From assembly GCF_964656455.1 (NCBI RefSeq), contig NC_135719.1:74488283-74552282 (forward strand): a stretch of 64,000 nt of DNA. Direction: 5' to 3'. Position 1 is the stretch's first letter. Each line of letters begins with the position of its first letter. Below the pieces are notes generated by a model. It had not been told where the DNA came from. It ran no database searches and was given only the letters and a program-made list of their open reading frames with translations. A program made the position numbers and the translations under genes. Shown piece after piece: positions 1 to 11,339 of this stretch. The DNA is from Halichoerus grypus. Its lineage: Eukaryota > Chordata > Mammalia > Carnivora > Phocidae.

Positions 1-216
1 ATCCAGTAGATTGTTTAAGAGTTAGCGCCAAGGGAAAAGCACAGTTATGTTGTTGTTTTCATTGGCAGTGACAGTAGTGTTGTTTATTAAGTACAAAATA
101 GAAGCAAAGCAGAAATGTGGTCGAGGTGGTGGTGGTGTTTAGGTGTTTTTTATTTATTTATTTTTTTACATGAAATGCTCGGGGTAAGACGATTAATCCT
201 TTGAGGCTCCCTTCTT

Positions 217-228
217 CCCCCCCCCCCC
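217..228. repeat. poly-C run
   Basis: Twelve consecutive C residues inside a pyrimidine-rich stretch. Seen directly. It is likely to vary in length and to be error-prone in sequencing. Confidence 0.9.
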
Positions 229-350
229 GCCCGCTTACCCTCTGCTCCTCTATTCTGTCCCATCTCTCACATCACACTCCATGCCCCTCATCTGCCATAT
301 TCCTTCTAGAGCTGCCTGCCTTTCCATTTCTGAAGTTCCCCTACTGTTTC

Positions 351-383
351 TCAGTCAGTCAGTCAGTCAGCCAGTCAGTCAGT
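351..383. repeat. (CAGT)n microsatellite
   Basis: About eight CAGT tetranucleotides in tandem with one interruption (a CAGC unit). It lies inside a short chance reading frame, where it yields a repeated Ser-Val-Ser-Gln pattern that is not evidence of coding. Confidence 0.9.
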
Positions 384-1110
384 AATACCAACCACCCACT
401 AAGTGAAGTAGGTCATGAAATGAAAACAATACCAAACTAAAAACACAAAGAACTAGCTACCTGTTTCAAATCAGTCATAAATTGTGTGGCCTTGACCCAG
501 TGACAGCCTCTCTGATCCTGACTGTCCTCATTGTAACCTGAAGAAATGGAACTTTATAGTTCTGATAGGGAGAAAGACTCTACGGATATGAAAAATGCGT
601 ATGAAATCATAGCAAGAAAATGTGTCCGAGTGGGGAGTAGTACAGCTCCCTCGAAGAACCTCCAGCCCTGAAAGATGGGCTGGAATGAATGGCTTGACCA
701 GATTTCTTTCTACAATTCCTGGACGCTGTGAATGATGAACAATTGTAAAGGAGTGTGGGGTTTGGCAGGAAGGCATCAGAAGGTCATTTCAAGAAGAGTG
801 CTAAACACAAAGGACTAAAAATAAGAATGAGCCAAGTCACGCGCATGGGAAAGTTATTCTGGCTGGAGCAAAGAGTTCTAGGCAGAGTGAAAAGGAGTTG
901 AAGATGCTTGACCTTGGAAAGAGTCAGTCTCATTTTTAAACAGTCTGTTGTTCACTGAATCTGCCAAATCCAATGCATGTTTTTTAAAAATAAATACTGA
1001 CATATTATTTTATTATATTTTAATGTCTGATTCTATTCATGGAAACTTGCTAAAGTCATCTCATTGCTTATTTTGAAGAAAAATAATTGAAGTCTACTAA
1101 CTGAATAAAG
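384..1110. other. single-copy sequence, no feature seen
   Basis: AT-rich sequence without recognisable repeats, CpG clusters or exon-like segments. An 82-codon minus-strand frame here (528-776) has no protein-like pattern or flanking splice signals that I can see. Confidence 0.5.
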
Positions 1111-1114
1111 AAGG

Positions 1115-1290
1115 AGTTAATATTATTTAAGCACCTGTGATGCTCAGACCTTATCCCATTAGTCCCTAATTTATAGGTTAAGAAACTGAAGCTCAAAGCG
1201 AGTAAAGGAGTTGCCAGTTAAGTGCCCAAACCGTGATTTGGATCCAAGCTAGCCTGACTGTAGGGCCTCATGTTCTCCATCACAGTGTAC
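1115..1290 (-). repeat. MIR SINE fragment (antisense)
   Basis: The order of motifs matches the reverse complement of the ancient MIR SINE: a 'ttatcccatt' block, then 'aagaaactgaagctcaaag', then 'gagttgccagttaagtgc', then a 'tttggatccaa' block near the tRNA-like head. It is strongly diverged, as expected for a family that was active before the placental radiation. Boundaries are approximate. Confidence 0.7.
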
Positions 1291-1964
1291 TTGTAATTCA
1301 AAAAGAAAAACTCTTTGATTGAGCTATCCTTAATTAGCATTTATGTCCTGAACCAGCTGGCCACTTTCTTTGGCTCCAGCGGTGCCTGCCGAAGAAGCAG
1401 TGACCTTCAATTTTGACATAACCAAACACACTCTAAAAAAAAAATTGTTTGGCCTCTTTGAATAGAAGAGATTGCATATTGTTCTCTTTTCCCTGTGAAG
1501 TACCACCTAAAGTGATGCATCTTTTGAAAGCAAAGTTTACATTTCCATACTCGTGGTCCATGAGTGACAGGTCATTTTATCCTGGTCCCAACATAACGCA
1601 AGCACTTAGTAGACAATAAAGATCAAAATAACTCAGTTGTTGAGGCTTGCAGAAATTACTTAACTTAATGACTTGAGGAAAACAGAAGAAAAAATACAGA
1701 AGGACATTCCACACCATGATGGTGAAGCAGTTAGAGAAGACCAAAACCCAGATGTTTGGTTGTTTCATGAAAGTCAGTGGTGAATGAACTCCTAGTTTGT
1801 CAAACCAGGTAGGCTGATTCCAGAAGGAGTTTGTGGTTGGTGGGGGTATCCACTGAAGACCTGTTACAAACAGAACCGGTGTCCTGAGCACACATCATTC
1901 AGAATGGTATCTCTGCAAGTCTTTGTTATTCAATAACACTAAGAGCCAGTTGCAGGTGGGGCGG

Positions 1965-2115
1965 GCGGCACTTACTAAAGGCAGGCACCATGCTAAGCAC
2001 TTTATACATACCTATCTTCCCTTAATTCTCAGATCCAAATTCAAGAAGTAAGTTCTATTATTAAATCCATTCTCCAGGTGAGAAAACTAAGGCTTAGAGA
2101 GGTGCTTTCTTATTT
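1965..2115 (-). repeat. MIR SINE fragment (antisense)
   Basis: The sequence carries the MIR 3' core in reverse: 'ggcaccatgctaagcacttt', a run of 'cttaattctcag', 'attattaaatccattctcc' and 'gagaaaactaaggcttagag'. The tRNA-like head is missing or unrecognisable. Confidence 0.75.
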
Positions 2116-3744
2116 ATCTCGTCAATTGTTTCACAACATTTTAGAATAGTATTTCTCACACTGTCTGCCTTGAGGGTTCAGTTTTCCCCCAATTTTCTAT
2201 GGACAATACTTCTATAAAATAAGATAAAAATGAATTACTCAAAAAAAGAAATTTAAAAAGACAAAGACATGTAAAATGCAAGCCCCCAGTTGGTTATTAT
2301 GAGAGTCAATATACTTACAATTACTCTACCAAATTGCTATAGAAGGGTCTAAACGCTTATTCTCAATTTCTGTACCTTTCGCATCAAAACACGTTAAGAA
2401 ACACTTTGAAGACCAACGCGGTTTGCTGATCACGTTGTGAGTGGTACTGTAGTAGTACGTTCAAAAGCCACCATCAGAAGCCAGGTATGTGCGAAGTGTA
2501 GGACATCACACTTTCATTACTCTTAGGTAGAAGTATAACCTGTTCTTTTTTAGACTTGCAAGTATCAATCATCATTATTATTGCCTTTATTCTACTGTTT
2601 TTAGTTCTTCTCAAGTGATGTATATTTATTAAGATTAGCAGTGCAAATCCTTACAGGCTATTTCATTACGCACCCTATGAAGTTAACACCATGTGTTTTT
2701 ATGGCATAAAACCTAATTTCTTCTTTAAATTATAAACCCATCAATCAGAGTTTATATACCTCTTCTGTTCTGAATCATACACAGAACACTACTGGCACAG
2801 GGTAAAGACTATTAATTGGCATTTACACATTTACTATTAACACATTTGACAAGGATAAAAAAGAAAGTAGTGTTTTCACAGGGACGATTTTGCTTGGGTG
2901 TTTGTTATAGTAAAGGGAGGCACGTGAACATGTTTGTTGAAGAAAGACTGAAGCCTCTTAAATTTTCTCCTCAGGCTCATCAGGGACTTGTGGATAATTT
3001 GCAGGCAATTTGTATCCCCTTTTCCTGCAGGACTAAACCTCAGATGTAATTTCTGCAGTTGTCAATCACTCTTCTTGTCCCACAGACCATTCTGCAAGAA
3101 TATATCATGTTCTGAAGGTTTTCTCACATTTATAAATTCAGGAATTGAAAGAGACTATGCTGGTGAAGTAGAGGGTTTCTCCTGTAGAAAGAAGAATGAG
3201 AGGCAAGGAATCAAGTCTGTCCTTAATAAGCACTTCTTTCAACATAAGCTGGAGTTGGAAGTGCATGTCAGATGGAGATTAGCTCTAAGTCTCTTCATTT
3301 AAAAAATTATTCTCTTTTGCCATCCCACTGGGTTAGACTTTCAAAAGAGTAGGCAAGATGCCAGTCAGGATGTATAACACTTTCCTTCTCCATGATTGAT
3401 AGAAGGAGAAGTTAGGGGGAGGAGTTCCTTCTGAAATAAATATGAAGATTGTTACAATAATAATAGGTACATTCATTTTGAGCAAATGAAAACATATTAT
3501 CTAATGTGCTTATCTAATGTATTGCCATCAGAGAATCTATAACTGGCATTCTCATACCTACTTGACATATGGGGAAACTGAGATACAATATGGCTTAGAA
3601 CTTCAACCAGTTTCTTTAGATTTCACTTTTAAATGTGAGGCTATAAAAATACATCTTTCTTTTTATACTTAATTTCTCTTTTCATGATCATCAAAGAAAC
3701 ATATGCTCCTTGTAGCCAACAACACAAGATCAGATACTATAAAT
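2116..3744. other. mostly single-copy sequence
   Basis: No gene seen. Two overlapping short plus-strand frames (2816-3049 and 2988-3302) have no recognisable domain. A very degraded MIR-like patch may lie near 3540-3620 (a 'ggggaaactgagatac' motif), but it is too weak to call separately. Confidence 0.5.
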
Positions 3745-3890
3745 TATCCTTAGTCCCATCATTTGGAAGCCACGATTGTAACCATGTTGGCATTATTTCT
3801 TCCAGTCATTTTTCTACAAAGTTTTTTCTTTCATAGATAAAAATCAAACTGTATATACAACTTGAGAACCGCTCTGTTCACTTTATGTTA
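3745..3890 (-). repeat. L1M-type LINE 3' fragment (antisense)
   Basis: It resembles the reverse complement of an old LINE-1 3' region: a 'cattatttcttccagtca' block followed by 'aaatcaaactgtatatacaac' and a 'gctctgttcactttatg' block. It is diverged and short. Confidence 0.5.
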
Positions 3891-4487
3891 CAATTATGAG
3901 CCAAGGTATTCTTATCAACACTTGGCAGTTTTGACCTTAGTTTCCTATTAAGAGTAGAGCAGCAGGTTTCTGAAGTTAGAAGATGAACTCTCACAAGGCG
4001 AGTCCTTGAAGGAGGTCCTTGGCATAACCAACACAAGGCTGGGTGGTCCTTCAGTTCCAGCCATGAGCTGCTATTCCAACAATGTGGCAATGATGCAATG
4101 GACCCTCTGGAACCAGGCAGAGATTTCTGTGACTTGACTGATGGGCAGCATTTCCTGAGCATTCACAGAACTATGATTGAAATCATGTCAGTAAGCCTCC
4201 TACCATGTGGACATTCTGTCAGTCAACATGTTGACACAGGAGCCAGTGGGTAATTTTTTTAAAGATGGCTACTGGTTATATCTGAACATTCAGATTCATT
4301 ACAGCCCTTGATGCAGGGAGCAAATTTTTGCATTGCCCAGAGGACAGTCACATTGGATGCCAATCTTCATGCCAGACGAGCTTGGGTTTTCATTTCACTT
4401 TCAAACAGCACTAAAAGGTTTAAGTTGGTACAGAGATGAGAAGGGATTAAAGGTAATGGTGTGTGCAGGGAGTAACAGAGGTGGGGT

Positions 4488-4513
4488 CTTAAGGTACAGT
4501 TAAGTACCTTAAG
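4488..4513. repeat. perfect 10-bp inverted repeat
   Basis: CTTAAGGTAC at 4488-4497 and its exact reverse complement GTACCTTAAG at 4504-4513 flank a 6-base spacer. It lies just upstream of a CA/TA microsatellite. Function is unknown. Confidence 0.85.
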
Positions 4514-4528
4514 TACTTAACACATGTG

Positions 4529-4566
4529 CATACACACATACACACACACATATATATACACACACA
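4529..4566. repeat. CA/TA microsatellite
   Basis: Alternating CA repeats interrupted by a TATATATA block. Seen directly. It is imperfect and short. Confidence 0.85.
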
Positions 4567-4704
4567 ATCTAGTTTTACAAAATAACACTGGAATTATTTG
4601 TATAAAACTTTCAAAAACATGATATAAATGCTCTTAAAATCCAAAGCCCAGTGTAACTCATTTATGCCAACTCCTCTTAGGAAAATATGGACATCGCCCA
4701 AAAC

Positions 4705-4835
4705 TCATTCATTCATTTATCAGGTATTTACTGAGTGCTACCATGCACCAGGCACTCTTCTGGGCTATGTGTATAAGCAACATATAGGACCGACCAAGTC
4801 CCCACTCTCAAAGTTTATATTCCTCAATAAGATTT
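4705..4835 (-). repeat. L2 LINE 3' end (antisense)
   Basis: It starts with 'attcattcatttatcagg', followed by 'tatttactgagtgctacc', 'atgcaccaggcactcttctg' and 'ccccactctcaaagtttata'. This is the typical reverse-complement order of an L2 3' end, whose tail is shared with MIR. Confidence 0.8.
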
Positions 4836-5094
4836 AATTTATCAAAAAAGTATTTCATGCTCCAATTTAAAAAAGGCTAAAGAGACATGGCAACTCAAAG
4901 CAATACCTGACAAGACTGGATCTTGTACTGGGATGTGGGAGGTGGGGGGAAGAAGTTCAAAAAAAGAACATTATTGGATGAACTCACAAAATTGGAACAG
5001 GAATGATAGATAATATTTTATTGATAGAAAACATATTTTTTAGTTATTATACAGAAATATGTTTAAATATATATATAAATGTATGCATAAACAT

Positions 5095-5285
5095 ATCCCA
5101 AATGACCCAGAAAAAATAAATCAAGGAAAGAGAGTAAATGACAAATCAAAATGGAATAAAATTCAGTAGTAGGTGAATCTAGATACAGGGTATATAGGCA
5201 TTTTTGCTCTTCTCATTTTCTGCAATTTTTATTTTGTAATTCTTTGATAAATTTGAAATTATTTTTAAATAAAATATTTTTGAAA
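5095..5285 (+). repeat. L1M LINE 3' end (sense)
   Basis: The block 'tgaatctagatacagggtat' followed by 'tttttgctcttctcattttc' and a terminal 'tttgaaattatttttaaat' plus 'aaaatattttt' resembles the 3' UTR and poly-A end of an old mammalian LINE-1. It is diverged. Confidence 0.6.
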
Positions 5286-5469
5286 ACCTATTTCACTTTG
5301 TAAAATGAATGCAAACACAAAGTCCTTAAATCATGTGGCAAGCTCCTGTCAGTCACGTATGATTTATAGACATTTGATTGACATGCTGATTTTCTTGGGA
5401 CTTCAAAGATAGGATTATATTCCCTAATCATACCCACAGGATAACTGAGGCATAACTTTCAAAATCTCC

Positions 5470-5845
5470 ATCTGCCACCCCACAACATGGACCATAGATG
5501 CTTTCCGTCTCATCTAAGAACCTAATGATTTCCTTTTATATCTATATGAAATCTATCTTAAATATATAAATATCCCAGTCACTGTGTAATTGTCATTCAC
5601 ACTCTCTGGGCTAATAAACACCCTAAAGATCTCAGCTATATGATAGACAGAGGAAATGCCACCAAACGATCCCTTTAGAAACATCTCTATCTTCCTTCTT
5701 CCCTTTCTCCTCAGGAGTCAGTTAGCTTTCCCAACCTTCTCCTACTCTTTCCACTATTCCCCTCACCGATGTTTACCCCGATAAAACTCCTGCATGTCAA
5801 ATTCTGTCTTGCATCTGTTTCTCAGAGGACCTAGACTAACATGGC
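5470..5845 (+). repeat. possible ancient LTR-like or LINE 3' remnant
   Basis: The stretch ends with 'ataaaactcctgcatgtcaa' and a short 'ctcagaggacctagactaac' block, a layout like the polyadenylation and terminal region of old LTR-type repeats. I cannot name the family, and the left boundary is a guess. Confidence 0.3.
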
Positions 5846-6526
5846 CCCTTATCTTCAGAAGCACCCACATAGAACTAGAGGTTACATCCTTGTCACCTTA
5901 CTGCATTTGGGTGTTTCCCAAGCCTTCATCAGCAATACATTAGAAACGATCCCCCAAGAAGGCAGTCTAATCTAATATTTATGAGACTAGACTTTGAAGT
6001 CAAAAGGACTCAGGTGGAAGAATTAGTTCGATGATCTTAATATTTAATGGAATCAGATTTCTACCCTAGTGATATACATATTAGATAGTAATAGACAGAC
6101 TTCTATTTTTTTTTTTTTTACAGGCTTCTCTTTTTTTTAGGTACCACACAGATTTTCTTCATTTCTAAAGACAGACAGCAAAGTAACTAGATGTAAACTT
6201 CCCTGGTTGCAATCAAAATCCTTATTTGCTTCCCCAAGGAGATGTAAATTTATACTCAGATGACCTGAATTAACTTTTAGCTATTTCTGCAATTCTTCAG
6301 ACTTAAAATCACCAGTACTATCTTGGATTTCTTCATTTACACAGATGACTAATCCCTCTTTGGTTCTCTCTTGGAGACTAATGCTTATTTCAGTCTTGTC
6401 CAATGTATAATAACTCCTCTTGCCTGGATTTGGGAGTCCAGAGCCCTGTAGCCATTTGTGCACCACACATATCTTGAAATTCTGAAGGCATCTCAAACAC
6501 AACTTTTTAAAAATGAAGCTCATTTT

Positions 6527-6718
6527 TTTAAAGATTTTATTTATTTATTTCACAGAGAGAGACCCAGTGAGAGAGGGAACACAAGCAGGGGGAGTGGGAG
6601 AGGGAGAAGCAGGCTTCCCGTGGAGCAGGGAGCCTGATGTGGGGCTCGATCCCAGGACCCTGAGATCATGACCTGAGCCGAAGGCAGACGCTTAACGACT
6701 GAGCCACCCAGGCGCCCC
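6527..6718 (-). mobile_element. SINEC (CAN-SINE), intact
   Basis: A full tRNA-derived carnivore SINE in reverse orientation. It runs from the poly-T/AAGATTTTATTTATTTATTT tail, through the GAGAGAGGGAACAC body, to the GGCGCCCC head. A perfect target-site duplication of about 17 bp beginning AAAATGAAGCTCATTTT flanks it at 6510 and 6719. The conserved duplication implies a fairly recent insertion. The 60-codon minus-strand frame here is SINE sequence. Confidence 0.97.
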
Positions 6719-7256
6719 AAAATGAAGCTCATTTTTATGTTCTTTTAGGTATGCTTCCTTTCTTGGAAATTGCACTATCTACCACACATCCTTTCCATCC
6801 TTCCTTGGTGATAGCCAATCACCAAGTCCTTCCTATCACTCTGAAAAATATGCTACTGTCACTATATAGGTCCTTCCATTATCTTCTGAGGTAAAATTGT
6901 TATATAACCTATGTTTTGGTATACAACATTATAATTCAACATCTGCATGCTCTACAAAGTGGTCACCACTGAAGTGTGGTTGCCATCCATCACCATACAA
7001 TCGACCCCCTTCACCCTTTTGCCCACCCCTCACCCCTCTTACCCTCTGGCAACCACCAATCTGTTCTCTGTTTCTATGAGTTCGTTTTTGTTTTGTCTTG
7101 TTTGTTCGCTTTTTAAAGATTCCACGTATGAGTGAAATCACGTGGTATTTGTCTTTCTCTATCTGATATATTTCACATAGCCTAATATCATTTAGGTCCA
7201 TCCATGCTATCACAAATGGCAAGATTTCATTTTTTTTATGGCTGAGTAATATTCCA

Positions 7257-7292
7257 TTATATATATACATATATATATATGTATATATATAA
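7257..7292. repeat. (TA)n microsatellite inside the L1
   Basis: Alternating TA/CATATA sequence at a position where mammalian L1 3' regions often carry an AT-rich microsatellite. Seen directly. Confidence 0.85.
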
Positions 7293-8276
7293 ATCACATC
7301 TTCTTTATCCATTCATCTATCAATGGCATTTAGTTATTTCCATATCTTGGCTATGTAAATAACGCTGCAATGAACATAAGGGTGCATATATTTTTTTGAA
7401 TCAGTGTTTTTACGTTCTTCAGATAAATAGCCATAGTGGAATAGATGGATCATAGGGTAGTTCTAATCTTAATCTTTTGAAGAATCTCCATACTGTTTTC
7501 CACACTGGCTGTACCAATTTACATTCCCACCAATAGCATACAAGGGTTCCCTTTCTCCACATCCTTTCCAACACTTGTTATTTCTTGGTGTGGTTGTTGT
7601 TATTGTTTTTGGTAACAGCCAGTCTAACTGGTGTGAGGTGATATCTCATTGTGGTTTTGATTTAGATTTTCTTAACAATTAGTGCTGTTGAACATTTTTT
7701 CATGTGCCTATTGGCCATCTGCATATTTTCTTTGGAAAAATGTCTATTCAGGTCCTATACCAATTTTTAAATTAGATCTTTTTTTGGTTATTATTGTTGA
7801 GTTGTATGAGTTCTTTATATATTTTGGATATTAATCCCTTGTCAGATATATGATCTACAAAAGTCTTCTCCCATTCACTCAGTTGCCTTTTTGTTTTGAT
7901 AATAGTTTCTTTCACTATGCGGAAGCTTTTTAGTTTGATGTAATCCCATTTGTTTATTTTTGCTTTTGTTTCCCTTGCCTTTGGAGTCAAAGCCACAAAA
8001 ATATCTCTAAGACCAAAGTCAAAGAGCTTACTGTCTCTGTTTTCTTCTAGGAATTTTATAGTTTCATGTCTAACATTCAAGTCTTTAATCCCATTTTGAG
8101 TTAATTTTTGTGTATGGTATAAGATAGTGGTCCAATTTTGTTCTTTCACATGTGGCTGTACAGTTTTCCCAGCATGGTTTTCCCAAAAACAAAGAGACAG
8201 TCTTTCCCCATTGTATGTTCTTGACTCCTTTGTCATAAATTATCCATATATGTGTAGGTTTAAATCTGGGCTCTCG

Positions 8277-8478
8277 GGGCGCCTGGGTGGCTCAGTTGGT
8301 TAAGCGACTGCCTTCGGCTCAGGTCATGATCCTGGAGTCCCTGGATCGAGTCCCGCATCGGGCTCCCTGCTCGGCAGGGAGTCTGCTTCTCCCTCTGACC
8401 CTCCCCCCTCTCATGTACTCGCTCTCTCTCATTCTCTCTCTCTCAAATAAAAATAAATAAAATCTTTAAAAAAAAAAA
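8277..8478 (+). mobile_element. SINEC inserted in the L1
   Basis: The head GGGCGCCTGGGTGGCTCAG, CT-rich middle and AATAAAATCTTT poly-A tail are all present. Flanking copies of AAATCTGGGCTCTCG (8262-8276 and 8479-8493) form a perfect 15-bp target-site duplication made of L1 sequence. The SINE is therefore younger than the L1. Box-A-like TGGCTCAGTTGGTTAAGC and box-B-like GATCGAGTCC are visible. Confidence 0.97.
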
Positions 8479-9650
8479 AAATCTGGGCTCTCGATTCTAT
8501 TCCATTGATCTGTGTGTCTGTTGCTAATACCATACTGTTTTGATTACTATATCTTTGTAGTGTAGTTTGAAATCAGGGTACATGAAACCTCCAGCTTTGT
8601 TCTTCTTTCCCAAGGTTCCATACAAATTTTAGAATTATTTGTTTAGTTCTGTGAAAAATGCCATTGGAATTTTGATTGCGATTGCACTGAATCTGTAGGT
8701 TGCTTTGGATAGTATGGACATTTTAACATTATTAATTCTTTTAATCCATGAGTACTGAGTATCTTTCCATTTATATGTGTATTCTTCAATTTTTTTCATC
8801 AGTATCTTATAGTTTTCAGTATCTAGGTCTTTCAGCTCCTTGGTTAAATTTATTCCTAGGTATTTTATTCTCTTTGGTGCAATTGTAAATGGGATTATTT
8901 TCTTAATTTTTTTTTTCTTAATTTTTTAATGGAATCTTTCGGAGTTTCTATATATAGCATCATGTCATCTGCAAATAGTGACAGTTTTCATTTTTTCTTA
9001 CCAATTTGGATGCTTCATATTCCTTTTTCTTGCCTAATTGTTTGGTTAGGACTTCCAGTACCATGTTGAATAAAAGTGGCAAGAGTGAGCATCCTCATCT
9101 TGTACTTGATCTCAGAGTAAAAACTTCCAACTTTTTACCATTGAAGATCATGTTAGCTGTGGTTTTGTCATACATGGACTTTATTATGTTTAGGTACATT
9201 CCCTCTGTACCCACTTTGTTGAGTGTTTTTATCATAAATGGATGTTGATTTTTGTCAAATGCTTTTTCTGCATCTATTGAGATGATCATATGATTTCTAT
9301 CCTTCATTTGTTAATGTGCTGTATCATTGTAGATGTTGAATCATCCTTACATCCCTGAAATAAATACCACTTGACCATAATGTATGATCTTTTAATGTAC
9401 TGTGGAATTTGGCTTGCTCATACTTTGTTGAGAATTTTTGCATAATGTTCATTCATGATATTGGCCTGTCATTTTCTTTTTCATGGTGTCCTTATCTGGT
9501 TTTGGTATGAGGAAATGTTGGCCTCATGAAATGAGTTTGGAAATGTTCCCTCCTCTTCAATTTTTTGGACAAGTTTGAGAAGGATAGATGTTAAATCTTT
9601 GAATGTTTGGTAAAATTCACCAGTGAAGCCATTTGGTCCTGGACTCCTTT

Positions 9651-10030
9651 CTTTCTTTATTCCACTAGTCTCCTAATGAAATTCCTGCAATAAGGTGTCT
9701 CTATTCCAGTTTTCCACACTGAAACCAAGGTGATTTAAAAAAAAAATACCAACACAAGTCTCTTTGAGATGTTCTTGCTTACTTTGCAGTTTTATTTCTT
9801 TCTTCTATCTCCTGATAAACTCTACATACATTCAAATTAATAGATCTCATTTATTAATTACATACTACATGCTAAACACCAGAAAGGGTCCTTTGCAGCC
9901 CTATAGGAGAGGTATTATCATTTCCGATAAATAACCTTTTTAATATCATAAGACTGACAAGGGACAGAGACAAGTCTTTTTGATTTCAAGGTTATCCTTT
10001 TAAAAATAAATGAGCAAGGGGTTAAAAAAG
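9651..10030. other. single-copy sequence
   Basis: No gene or clear repeat. A short MIR-like patch may exist around 9850-9920 ('tactacatgctaaacacc'), but it is weak. Confidence 0.4.
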
Positions 10031-10049
10031 AGAGAGAGAGAGAGAGAGC
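10031..10049. repeat. (GA)n microsatellite
   Basis: About nine GA units directly before an L1 3' end fragment. Confidence 0.85.
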
Positions 10050-10264
10050 AGCAAGCCAAGAATCAGACTCTTAAGTACAGGGAACAAACTAATGGTTACC
10101 AGAAGGGAGGTTGGTGAGGGGATGGTTGAAATAGGTGATGGGGATTAGGGAGGGCACTTGTAATGATAAGCACGGGGTGTTATATGGAAGTGTTGAATCA
10201 CTATATTGTACACCTGAGACTAATATTATACTGAATGCTAATTAACTGGAATTAAAGTATTTTT
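10050..10264 (+). mobile_element. LINE-1 3' UTR end (sense)
   Basis: It carries the characteristic carnivore L1 3' UTR order: 'aagaatcagactcttaa', 'caaactaatggttaccag', 'gatggggattagggaggg', 'tgaatcactatattgtacac', 'ctgagactaatattatac' and 'aactggaattaaagta'. This is a 3' end only, heavily 5' truncated. Confidence 0.88.
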
Positions 10265-10294
10265 TAAAACTGCTATATGATATATATATCAAAA

Positions 10295-10390
10295 AAGTAC
10301 AGGTTTTTAGTCTACAGTTTGGACAAATATATACACCCCAATCGAAACATAGACTTCTTTCATCATCCCCAAATTACCCTTTAATTTAAA
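10295..10390 (-). repeat. L1M 3' fragment (antisense)
   Basis: 'agtttggacaaatatataca' followed by 'cccaatcgaaacatagac' resembles the reverse complement of an old L1 3' UTR. Short and diverged. Confidence 0.5.
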
Positions 10391-10744
10391 AAATGACCCA
10401 TCATTTCCATACAGTGAAAACACATATTTTAAGTGCACAATTTTGAAGGCCATTGTTTTTGCTCTTTATCCTCCTTGCACCACATCTGCCTAGTTCTTTT
10501 ATGTTAATATACAAGGGAATATGCATTTTCCTACGTTGAGATGTCCATACTCCTTCTGATAACATCTACTCTGATAACATTTTCTACATTTCAGTTTTAA
10601 CATTATCCTGTTTCCGAAGCCTCTCTCATACCCAAACCCCCACCAGTAAACTTTTCTCTATTATCACCTAGTAATTGTTACTTGTAACTTTTTATTCATT
10701 TATCACTCCTGGTGAAGTCTAGAGTCTAGAAGTGTCCACAATCT

Positions 10745-10832
10745 CTTGTTTGTATTCTTTGCCGAGCATCTAATCTCTTGACAGGCACATAGTTAGTGTT
10801 CAAGACATATTTGTTGAATAAACAAGTTCATG
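10745..10832 (+). repeat. L2/MIR 3' tail (sense)
   Basis: 'gacaggcacatagttagtg' followed by 'gacatatttgttgaataaa' matches the shared L2/MIR 3' tail pattern. It directly abuts the antisense L2 that follows. Confidence 0.55.
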
Positions 10833-11339
10833 ATGCTAAACGCATAGGTTAGTGCCTTGTAAGTCATGTGTGAAGTTGAGATTTTATGCCAAGGCAACAA
10901 AGATCTGTTAGAGGTTTTACACAAAGGGAATGCCATGATTATCTGTGTTTTAGCAAGATAACTGACAGCAGTGTAAAGAGTATAAAACAGTAGTGAACAG
11001 AATAGTTATAGGGAGTTGAGTTGGGAAATCACTGCAGAAGTCCAAAAAAGAGAATATAAGGATATTGGTTAAATGAATGAAATTGGGAAAGCCCAGAGTT
11101 CAAAACCATTTCTGAGAAATACTCTCCAGACCTTAATGGGGGAAATAAAGAAGAGTCAAGATACTCCATGGTCTTTGGTTGAGTGAAAATAAATAGCTAT
11201 GCCATTAATGGAAAAAGCTGTATAGGAAAACAGGACAATTGGGCAAATTAATCTTAAGGCACATAGGTATAACACAAATAGATAGGAAATGAAATGGAAA
11301 TATTGGCCAAGATATCAGAAGAGCAGTCAGGGCCTAGAG

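Larger units (their letters stand above)
6885..9650 (-). mobile_element. LINE-1, 5'-truncated, antisense, ORF2 decayed
   Basis: An old L1 lies with its 3' UTR at the left and its truncated 5' side near 9650. Conceptual translation of the minus strand gives ORF2 pieces. Codons 9095-9307 read as the reverse-transcriptase region (the [12 protein letters not shown] motif followed by [20 protein letters not shown]). Codons 7772-8236 read as the downstream ORF2 segment (KINKWDYIKLKSF, then WEKTFVDHISDKGLISKIYK). Stops and frameshifts break ORF2 throughout, so it cannot encode a working protein. A SINEC at 8277-8478 splits it, and a TA-rich microsatellite sits at 7257-7292. It resembles an older carnivore or eutherian subfamily, but the subfamily is not determined. 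Confidence 0.92.

Noticed and set aside
351..383. Possible CRISPR-like direct repeats
   Set aside because: This is a plain tetranucleotide microsatellite, and the genome is mammalian.
7772..8236. 154-codon minus-strand frame that looks protein-like
   Set aside because: It is a decayed piece of LINE-1 ORF2 inside a 5'-truncated copy, not a cellular gene.
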